From contig DASXUX010000030.1 in the NCBI GenBank assembly GCA_036504595.1, positions 397,442 through 461,441 on the forward strand: 64,000 nt of DNA, given 5' to 3'. Each line of letters begins with the position of its first letter. Positions within the stretch are counted from its first letter, which is position 1. This document shows positions 8,519 to 14,985 of this stretch, piece by piece. This DNA is from DASXUX01 sp036504595 (GTDB lineage: Bacteria > Planctomycetota > SZUA-567 > H5-PLA8). The notes below the pieces were generated by a model, which did no database searches, had not been told where the DNA came from, and was given only the letters and a program-made list of their open reading frames with translations. Made by a program: the position numbers and the translations under genes.

Positions 8519-9307
8519 ATGGACACCGCAGCAACGACCGAAGCGAAGCCCAAGAAGTGTATTCGCCTGGTCACTCGCGCCGACGACGCCGGGTCCAGCC
8601 AGAGCGCCAATCGCGCCATCCTCGAAACGTTTGAAAAAGGAATCGCGCGCAACGTTTCAGTGATTGCCTGTGGCCCGCAACTGGAACACGCCGCCGAACT
8701 TTTTCGCAACGTCAAAGGCCTCTGCGTCGGCCTGCACGTCACGCTCAATTGCGAATGGGAATCGCCGCGCTGGGGCCCCGTGCTGCCGCGCGAACGCGTC
8801 CCGTCTCTGATCGAACACGACGGCACGCTCACGCGTCACCCGCAGAATCTGCACGACCGCCACGCCAACGTCAACGAGATGGTCGCCGAAGTCTACGCGC
8901 AGCTTCAGCGCCTGCGAGAAGCGGGACTGCTAGTCCGCTACATCGATGAACACATGGGCGTGGGCTGGGTCTGCAACCTGTGGCAAAAGCTGGCCGATCT
9001 CGCCCGCGACGAGGGCCTCGTCGATGGCGTGCGCCGCGTAAAGGATCTGCCGCCAGCCGCTCAGCCGCAGGCCGATATCGTCGCCGACCTCCTCGCCCGC
9101 TTGGACGCCGCGCCCTCCGGCACGTACACGTACTTCGCGCATCCAACCTACGACGACGACGAAATGCGCGCGTTCCACGGCATGGGCCAGCCCGCCGGCT
9201 TCTACGGCCCCGACCGCGACGCCCAGCGCCGCGTTTTCCTCGACGAGCGCGTCCTCTCCTACTGCGAAGAGAACAACGTGAAGTTGATCCGGTATTTGGA
9301 CATTTAA
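8519..9307 (+). CDS. ChbG/HpnK (YdjC) family carbohydrate deacetylase
   Basis: 262 residues, cytoplasmic, the usual length for YdjC/ChbG/HpnK proteins. These are metal-dependent deacetylases acting on N-acetylated sugars (chitooligosaccharides, or acetyl-glucosaminyl hopanoid for HpnK). The metal and catalytic site is visible: TRADDAGSSQSANRAIL (residues 20-36, tandem Asp), LCVGLHVTLN (His), YIDEHMGVG (Asp/His) and YFAHPTYDDDE. ATG at 8519 behind GGGAGG. It closes the same-strand run from 4802, but is cut off from cinA by a large palindrome, so co-transcription is uncertain. The exact substrate cannot be assigned. Confidence 0.88.
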   Translation: MDTAATTEAKPKKCIRLVTRADDAGSSQSANRAILETFEKGIARNVSVIACGPQLEHAAELFRNVKGLCVGLHVTLNCEWESPRWGPVLPRERVPSLIEHDGTLTRHPQNLHDRHANVNEMVAEVYAQLQRLREAGLLVRYIDEHMGVGWVCNLWQKLADLARDEGLVDGVRRVKDLPPAAQPQADIVADLLARLDAAPSGTYTYFAHPTYDDDEMRAFHGMGQPAGFYGPDRDAQRRVFLDERVLSYCEENNVKLIRYLDI

Positions 9308-9311
9308 CGCC

Positions 9312-9406
9312 GGTTCGTTGTTGGTAGTTCATGGTTCGTGGTTCGTGGCCATGAGCAGGGTTGGGTCGCAACCCCGAACCCTGAACCCTGAACCCCGAAC
9401 CCTGCC
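9312..9406. repeat. GAACCCT/GGTTCGTG-unit tandem inverted repeat
   Basis: The left arm (9312-9349) repeats GGTTCGTG-like units; the right arm (9371-9403) repeats CCCTGAA/CCCCGAA units, so the arms pair imperfectly. It lies between two converging genes and ends in CCCTGCCG directly before the stop codon of the minus-strand gene. Related single arms are at 29078, 30011 and 40738. Confidence 0.85.
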
Positions 9407-9407
9407 G

Positions 9408-11108
9408 TTATTTGCTGTTCTCCGCCTGCGGCTTCTTGATCTTGTCGCCTTCGCTGAGGCCGTCTTTGATCTCGACGTAATATTCGTCGCGCATACCGGT
9501 TTTGACGAGGCGCTCCTTGGTGGTCGTTTGCGTTTGGGATGAGGCGGCCTGTTCGACCCGCAGCACTTTTTCTTGTCCGTTATCCGTCTTGACGAAACTC
9601 TTGGGAATGACGAGCACCTTGTCGCGCCGCTCAAGGATCACTTCCGCGTCCACAGGCAGGCCCGGCCGCAACACCTTAAATGCCTCTCCCTTCACTGCGC
9701 CTTTGGGTTCTGAGACGGCGATGATGAACTCGACAATGTCTCCCCCTTTCGGCGCTTGCGGGTCTTCCCGGAACATCCTTTGCGGTCCGATGCGGCCTTG
9801 TTCGAGGACTTTCCCTTCCAGCGGCTCCTTGATCGCCCGGCTCTTGATGACCACCTGCATGCCGGGCTTGATCTCCGCCATGCGCGCGATGTCGAATTCC
9901 GCCCGCACGCGCTTTTCGTTGAAATCGGTGATGGTAATGATGGGCTGACCCGGGGCGACCATGATGCCAGGCTCCGCGTGGCGTTTGACGACCAGTCCGT
10001 CCACCGGCGCGCGCAGCGTCAGGCCTTCCTTGAACAGCTTTTTCTTCTGGAGCTCTATGGCGGCGCGTTCGGCAGCGGCTTCGGCAGCCTTGATCTTCGC
10101 CTGGTCGGGCGGGCGCTTGGCTTCTTCCAGCTTGGCTTGAGCGCTGCGGAGTTCGGACTGCGCCTTGGCAACAGCCAAGCGCGCGAGATTGATATCGGCC
10201 GGATTGGGTGCGGCCGGAGCCTCAGGATTGTCCAAACGCAACTTCGCGGCCAGGGCGGCCTTGAGCTCATTTGTGAGCTGATCGACCTCCAATTTGGCTG
10301 CTTCGACGTCCTCAGCTTTCGCAGGTCTGTAGGCACGATCGACCTTTGCCATCGCCACGTTTACAGCTTGCCGTTTGCTCTCGACCTCCTGCTGAAGCTT
10401 CGCTTTTTCATCTATGGCCTTTGTTGCGAAGAGTGAGGCTGCCGGCTCCTTGTAATTTCGCACTCTTTCCTCGGCGAGCTCGAGCTCGCGCTTTGCCGCA
10501 TCAAGTTCGGCTTTGGCCACGACCGCGTCATCATCGCCGGACTTTTTTTCCTGGAGCTTCTTTAGCTTGAATTCAGCCTTGGTCAGCTCCGTGCGCGCTT
10601 TTCCCACTGCCACCTCGGCTTCCTGCTTTTTCCAGTCAGGGATAGCCGCTGGGGCGACCGGTGTTTCAAGCTTCTTCAATTGCTGCTCGGCGATCTTCAC
10701 GTCGGCGTCCGCCTGCTTGACCTTCTCTTCAGCCTGCGTAATCACTTCCGGCGGCAAAGGGGCTTTGGCTTGTTCGACCGCGGCCACCGCTTCCTTCAAT
10801 GCGGATTCGGCCAGCTTGATCTGCATTTCCATCTCGGAACCATTCAACACCGCCAGCTCCTGGTTCAGAGCGACTTCCGCGCCTTCCTTGACGCTGACCG
10901 CGTCCAGCCGCCCGCCCATCCCGAAAGACAGCGGGATCTCTCCCATTCCCTCAATGCGGCCTGCGCCATTCACTTTGCGTTCGATCTTGCCGATCGTAGC
11001 GACGTGGAACTCGCCATCTTCCGTCGGTGTTTTGCCCAGATAGATGACCGTCCCGGCCCCCGCCAGGACAACCACGACAAACACATACGCCAGCTTTCGC
11101 ATTCTCAA
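9408..11108 (-). CDS. HlyD-like periplasmic adaptor (membrane fusion protein)
   Basis: 566 residues. One N-terminal membrane anchor (LAYVFVVVVLAGAGTVIYL, residues 5-23), then a lipoyl half (GKIERKVNGAGRIEG). A very long coiled-coil hairpin (about 90-350) rich in Ala, Glu, Lys and Gln follows, then the second lipoyl half (LTLRAPVDGLVVKRHAEPG, about 370-390) and beta-barrel and membrane-proximal parts. Such adaptors link an inner-membrane ABC or RND pump to the outer membrane. A DevC-like permease is upstream on the same strand, so a DevBCA/MacAB-like exporter is likely, but no ATPase gene is adjacent. The stop codon abuts a repeat. Confidence 0.85.
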   Translation of the reverse strand: MRMRKLAYVFVVVVLAGAGTVIYLGKTPTEDGEFHVATIGKIERKVNGAGRIEGMGEIPLSFGMGGRLDAVSVKEGAEVALNQELAVLNGSEMEMQIKLAESALKEAVAAVEQAKAPLPPEVITQAEEKVKQADADVKIAEQQLKKLETPVAPAAIPDWKKQEAEVAVGKARTELTKAEFKLKKLQEKKSGDDDAVVAKAELDAAKRELELAEERVRNYKEPAASLFATKAIDEKAKLQQEVESKRQAVNVAMAKVDRAYRPAKAEDVEAAKLEVDQLTNELKAALAAKLRLDNPEAPAAPNPADINLARLAVAKAQSELRSAQAKLEEAKRPPDQAKIKAAEAAAERAAIELQKKKLFKEGLTLRAPVDGLVVKRHAEPGIMVAPGQPIITITDFNEKRVRAEFDIARMAEIKPGMQVVIKSRAIKEPLEGKVLEQGRIGPQRMFREDPQAPKGGDIVEFIIAVSEPKGAVKGEAFKVLRPGLPVDAEVILERRDKVLVIPKSFVKTDNGQEKVLRVEQAASSQTQTTTKERLVKTGMRDEYYVEIKDGLSEGDKIKKPQAENSK

Positions 11109-11141
11109 ACCCCTCAGCCTACCGTAACAACTGCAGAGCCC

Positions 11142-11220
11142 CGGCTTGCGGGCTGGTGCGATTCACCTTCTCGCAAGCCGCCGACTCCTGGACTTCTGAA
11201 CTCCCGGACTTCTGGACTGC
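11142..11220. repeat. CGGCTTGCG palindrome plus CTGGACTTC tandem units
   Basis: CGGCTTGCG (11142-11150) pairs with CGCAAGCCG (11172-11180); after it come degenerate CTCCTGGACTTCTG units (11183-11220). It fills the 118-base gap between the permease and adaptor genes. The CTGGACT units also occur at 33434-33470. Confidence 0.7.
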
Positions 11221-11226
11221 GTGGCT

Positions 11227-12357
11227 CTATCCCTTGAACACCTCCGCCGGCTCGATGCGCATCACGCGCCAGACCGACAGCATGGACGCCGCCACGCAAA
11301 CAAAAACCGTCAAGAGCGCCAGCCAGCAATAGGTATTCAGGCTGAACGACAGATGCACACCCTTGCCGCCGATGAAGCGGCTGGCCACGTACACCATTGC
11401 GCCACCGATCAGATGCGCCGGAAGAGCTCCCGCGACCGCCTGCGCGACAATCGCGCCCGAGACCTGCCAGTTAGAGCCGCCCATGGCCTTCAGCGTGCCG
11501 TACTCTTTGATGTGGTCCAAGGTCGAGGTATACAGAACCTGTCCGGCAACGACGACGCCAACGATCAAACCCATCAACGCTCCAATAGCCACCACGACGC
11601 CGGCGCCGGTCGAAACCAGCCAATAATCCTGAGCCTTCTTGGAGAACTCCGCCTGCGTGTACGCTTCGAAGTACTCCGTCTTGCCGATGTTGCTCAGGTT
11701 GGCGAGTACCTCGCCGCGATTGGCGTTCTTCTCCAGTTGGACCACGATGTAATGGATGGTGTCCGAACTGAAATGCCCAAAGGAGCGCGCATTGTTCAAG
11801 CCGGTAAAAATCATCGGGTTGCCCTGGAACGAACGAATGCCGTCGCTGATCGCCACCACACGCGCCTGAACTTCCCCGACTTGCGCGGTGGTGCCCATGT
11901 CCGCGTTATCGAGCCTGCGCCAGGCCGTCGTATCAATGGAGATCGCGCCGGGTTCGTCCAGATCATCGGCATAGCCGCGCAGAAGCTTCCACGGTTTTCC
12001 GATGCCGGATTCGACGTCATAACCCATGACCTGCACGGTTTTCTCCGCGCCGTTCTTCAGCTTCCATTTGCTGAAGACGACGAGGATCGGGTGAACGGAC
12101 TTCACGCCGCGCGTTGACCGCACCGTGTCCAGCACACGCGGGTTCAAGTCCTTGGGGAAGTCGAAGTTCTCTTGATGCTGAGCGCAGACCCAGATGTCTC
12201 CGGCCGTGTTATCGACAACGATCGAGGCGTTCTCCTTGAAGCCGGTATAAAGGCCCAGTTGGATAAAGGCCATGCCTGCGGCCACAGAAATGCCCGTCAA
12301 TGCGACGGCAAAGCGCAGCGGTTGGTGCAAAATAATGCGTAGCGCCAGCGAGACCAA
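11227..12357 (-). CDS. DevC-like ABC transporter permease (FtsX/MacB-type)
   Basis: 376 residues. One N-terminal TM segment (FAVALTGISVAAGMAFIQL), a large periplasmic MacB-type domain (about 40-240) and three C-terminal TM segments, ending in SVWRVMRIEPAEVFKG, a typical FtsX/DevC tail. HIKEYGTLKAMGGSNWQVS is the cytoplasmic loop that contacts the ATPase. A TTG at 12357 behind GGGAGAGG fits the N-terminus of DevC homologs; a GTG at 12390 would add 11 residues. The partner adaptor follows on the same strand; the DevA-like ATPase is not next to it. Confidence 0.82.
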   Translation of the reverse strand: MVSLALRIILHQPLRFAVALTGISVAAGMAFIQLGLYTGFKENASIVVDNTAGDIWVCAQHQENFDFPKDLNPRVLDTVRSTRGVKSVHPILVVFSKWKLKNGAEKTVQVMGYDVESGIGKPWKLLRGYADDLDEPGAISIDTTAWRRLDNADMGTTAQVGEVQARVVAISDGIRSFQGNPMIFTGLNNARSFGHFSSDTIHYIVVQLEKNANRGEVLANLSNIGKTEYFEAYTQAEFSKKAQDYWLVSTGAGVVVAIGALMGLIVGVVVAGQVLYTSTLDHIKEYGTLKAMGGSNWQVSGAIVAQAVAGALPAHLIGGAMVYVASRFIGGKGVHLSFSLNTYCWLALLTVFVCVAASMLSVWRVMRIEPAEVFKG

Positions 12358-12477
12358 GCAACCTCTCCCAACAACCCGGCCGGAGTCCACTTTATGACCA
12401 ACGCCCTGACTCAGGCCGAAGCGGCAGATTTTACGGTAAAGACGCTCGAAAGGTACTCTTCTTTAAGGGATTTTGGG

Positions 12478-12553
12478 TGGCATGCACGTGTTCGCGCCAT
12501 TTGGCAGGTACGTCTCCGCGCAGCCCCTTTGGCGCGAACTCGTGCGTGCCGCA
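12478..12553. repeat. GCACG-GTTCGCGC palindrome (copy 1)
   Basis: GTGGCATGCACGTGTTCGCG on the left faces GCGCGAACTCGTGCGTGCC on the right (to 12553). Sister copies are at 14826-14873 and 51497-51533. It lies upstream of the DevC-like gene and beyond the hemL stop. Confidence 0.75.
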
Positions 12554-12595
12554 GCGGACAAGACGCTCGCTCGCATCTTGGCGCCCACCGCTCCC

Positions 12596-13924
12596 TTACG
12601 GCCGCGGCACTGATAGCGCCGCGAACGCCGCCCGCGCCGCCTTGGCCACTCGTTTAAGGTGTTTTGCCTTGATCGCCACGTTTACAAAAGCCGCTTCGAA
12701 TTGACTGGGCGGCAGATAAACGCCACGGATCAGCATTTCGCGGAAGAACCTGGCATAAAGCGCCGCGTCGGCCAGTTTTGCCTCGGCAAAATTCGTGACC
12801 GGCCCCGGGCAGAAGAACAGCGTAAACATGCTGCCGGCGCGATTCAGGCAAACGCGCTGCGCCCAGCCCGTTTCCTTTGCAGCGTCCAGGATCGCAGCGC
12901 ACACCGACGCCGAAACCTCCTCCAGCGTCGCGTAAACGCCCGGCTCCCGCAGCAGTTTCAGCGTCGCCAGGCCAGCGGCCATCGCCAGCGGATTGCCCGA
13001 CAACGTTCCGGCCTGGTAGACGGGCCCCAGTGGAGCGACCTTCTGCATGACATCTCTGCGCCCGCCGTACGCCGCGCAGGGCAAGCCGCCGCCGATGATT
13101 TTTCCTAGCGTCGTCAGGTCAGGTTTCACGCCATAGAGCTGCTGCGCGCCACCGAGCGACAAGCGGAAGCCAGTCATGACTTCGTCCAATATAAGGAGCG
13201 CGCCCGCCTCCTTTGCGGCTGCCGAAAGTCCGGCAAGGAAACCTTCCTTGGGCAGCAAGACCCCGGCATTGCCAACGACCGGCTCGACAATGATGGCCGC
13301 GACCTGATCCTTGTTCGCGTCCAGCAGCGCCTTGACCGCAGGAAAGTCGTTGTACGGCGCCGTCAATGTCGCGCTCGCCACGTTGGCGATCACACCGGCG
13401 GAGTCCGGCAGCCCGAAGGTGGCAACGCCGGAGCCGGCTTTGACCAACATCGCATCGGACGCCCCGTGATAGCACCCCTCGAACTTGATGATCTTCTCGC
13501 GCCCGGTGAAGCCCCGCGCCAGCCGCACGGCATGCATGCACGCTTCCGTTCCCGACGATACAAAGCGCATTTGCTCAATGGACGGAAAGACCTTGCAGAC
13601 GCGAGCGGCAAGACGCGACTCAAGTTCCGTCGGCGCGCCGAAGCTGGCGCCTTTCTGAGCCTGCTTGCGAATGGCTGCGACAACTTTACTCGGACAGTGG
13701 CCGAGAATCATCGGCCCCCAGGAGCCGACAAAATCGACGTAATGGTTGCCATCCAGATCCACCAGTTCAGCGCCTTTGCCGCGCGCCACAAAGAAAGGAG
13801 CGCCGCCAACGCTTTTCCAGGACCGCACGGGCGAGTTGACGCCACCGGGGAAAAATCCGCACGCCTCCTTATAGGCGGCGGCCGACCGTGTGAGCGAGTG
13901 TGAAGTTCTGGCTGAAGTGTTCAA
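12596..13924 (-). CDS. hemL: Glutamate-1-semialdehyde 2,1-aminomutase
   Basis: 442 residues, full length for HemL, a PLP-dependent class III aminotransferase-fold enzyme. It turns glutamate-1-semialdehyde into 5-aminolevulinate in the C5 route to haem and other tetrapyrroles. Seen: FFPGGVNSPVRSW near the N-terminus, MRFVSSGTEACMHAVRLAR (phosphate-binding region), EGCYHGASDAMLVKAGSG, LILDEVMTGFR (Asp for the PLP nitrogen), LTTLGKIIGGGLP (Schiff-base Lys) and YQAGTLSGNPLAMAAG. It starts with TTG behind AGGGG. No other haem gene is adjacent, so it stands alone. Confidence 0.95.
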   Translation of the reverse strand: MNTSARTSHSLTRSAAAYKEACGFFPGGVNSPVRSWKSVGGAPFFVARGKGAELVDLDGNHYVDFVGSWGPMILGHCPSKVVAAIRKQAQKGASFGAPTELESRLAARVCKVFPSIEQMRFVSSGTEACMHAVRLARGFTGREKIIKFEGCYHGASDAMLVKAGSGVATFGLPDSAGVIANVASATLTAPYNDFPAVKALLDANKDQVAAIIVEPVVGNAGVLLPKEGFLAGLSAAAKEAGALLILDEVMTGFRLSLGGAQQLYGVKPDLTTLGKIIGGGLPCAAYGGRRDVMQKVAPLGPVYQAGTLSGNPLAMAAGLATLKLLREPGVYATLEEVSASVCAAILDAAKETGWAQRVCLNRAGSMFTLFFCPGPVTNFAEAKLADAALYARFFREMLIRGVYLPPSQFEAAFVNVAIKAKHLKRVAKAARAAFAALSVPRP

Positions 13925-14272
13925 AGTCTAGCCCCTATGTTGAGTGCGCCATGATTTTGCTTCCAATTTGGAAGGCGCTCATTACGATAACGTCCTGTTA
14001 TTCAGTGGAAAGTGAAATGTTTAAGGAGTGATGAAGCGCGAACGTAACAAGTTGTTTTTGAACTGCTTGCATTCAACGCGCACGCAGTGACATGACAAAA
14101 CAATAGACAGTAATTGCTCCCATAGTGCTACAGCCGCAACGTGCGGCATAAAAATTGTAACACAAGTGTCGATTCCGTTCGCGTTGGGAAGTTTCTACCC
14201 GCGCTGTGCTTCACGTTTTGAGGCAACCTGAGGTCGAAACGCGCTTGCGGTTTTCTGGCAGTGGAGAATGTT
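13925..14272. other. Divergent intergenic region, no gene seen
   Basis: 348 bases between hemL (-) and the HEAT-repeat gene (+), more AT-rich than its surroundings. It must hold both promoters, but I see no convincing -35/-10 pair, riboswitch or repeat. A 19-codon frame starting near 14030 sits too close to its AAGGAG to be counted. Confidence 0.5.
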
Positions 14273-14767
14273 ATGTACAGGACACTCGCTGAAGCAGCCG
14301 CCAATTGCACCCGCAACATTTCAACGGTTGGCAGCAGCACTATCTCGAAACGCTCGTCCGCACTGACCCCGGAACGGGCCGATCCTGTGCACGAACTGCT
14401 GGAAGAAATGAAGGAGGGCGACTGCAGCAAGCGTGTCGGCGCCATCTGCGCTCTGGCCGAGTTGGGCCCGAGGGCAGCCAGTGCCGTGCCGGCCTTGGTC
14501 TCCTCTCTCGACGACATCGACTGGGTGGTGCGCGTTGCGGCGATCACGGCCTTGGGAGAATTGGGGGCGTCGGCAAGAGAATCCGTTCCGGCGCTGGTCG
14601 AAACGCTGCAAAAGGACGATGTGTGCGTCAGTGCGGCGATCGCACTGGGCCGCATCGGTCCGGAAGCGCGCGCCGCCACCGAGGCGCTCACTGAACTGCG
14701 GCAGCGGAAGACCGGGTTCGATTGCTGGTGCGTTGAAGAAGCTCTGCGCTTGATTCGCCAACGCTAA
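14273..14767 (+). CDS. HEAT-repeat protein
   Basis: 164 residues, cytoplasmic. After a Ser/Thr-rich N-terminus (1-35) come about three helical HEAT/PBS-lyase-type repeats: CSKRVGAICALAELGPRA, DIDWVVRVAAITALGELGA and DDVCVSAAIALGRIGPEA. Such repeats form a curved protein-binding surface; no enzyme motif is present. The ATG at 14273 follows GGAG by 7 bases; a GTG at 14261 lacks a site. A strong terminator follows, so it is a single-gene unit. The partner protein cannot be inferred. Confidence 0.82.
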   Translation: MYRTLAEAAANCTRNISTVGSSTISKRSSALTPERADPVHELLEEMKEGDCSKRVGAICALAELGPRAASAVPALVSSLDDIDWVVRVAAITALGELGASARESVPALVETLQKDDVCVSAAIALGRIGPEARAATEALTELRQRKTGFDCWCVEEALRLIRQR

Positions 14768-14790
14768 ACGGAATCAATGTTGGGGGACTG

Positions 14791-14825
14791 GCAGCGCCGC
14801 TTCGTCGAAGCGGCGCTGCTTTTTT
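14791..14825 (+). terminator. Rho-independent terminator of the HEAT-repeat gene
   Basis: GCAGCGCCGCTTC (14791-14803) pairs perfectly with GAAGCGGCGCTGC (14807-14819) around GTC, followed by six T. It starts 23 bases after the stop codon. Confidence 0.95.
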
Positions 14826-14873
14826 GTGGCACGCATGTGTTCGCGCATCCTTTCGCGCGAACTCATGCGTGCG
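14826..14873. repeat. GCACG-GTTCGCGC palindrome (copy 2)
   Basis: GTGGCACGCATGTGTTCGCG faces CGCGCGAACTCATGCGTGCG. It directly follows the T-run of the terminator at 14791-14825. Confidence 0.75.
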
Positions 14874-14985
14874 TTACCAGACACCGCCCCAGACACGCTT
14901 CGCCCCAGCGGCTTACACCCTGCTCGCGCACAGAATGCTAGGTTCCATGTTGCACAGCCCTGGTTTCTGGCTATGCTCTCGCCCA

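Noticed and set aside
7444..8832. Long open frame on the minus strand opposite cinA (462 codons)
   Set aside because: It is antisense to a clear CinA protein, crosses a palindromic repeat and shows no domain; high GC content keeps such frames open by chance.
14028..14090. 19-codon frame with AAGGAG in the hemL/HEAT gap
   Set aside because: The AAGGAG is only two bases from the ATG and the peptide has no features; a leader peptide cannot be supported.
14824..14985. TTG start at 14824 for the PAS/GAF protein
   Set aside because: It lies in the T-run of the upstream terminator and the codons that follow are a palindromic repeat.
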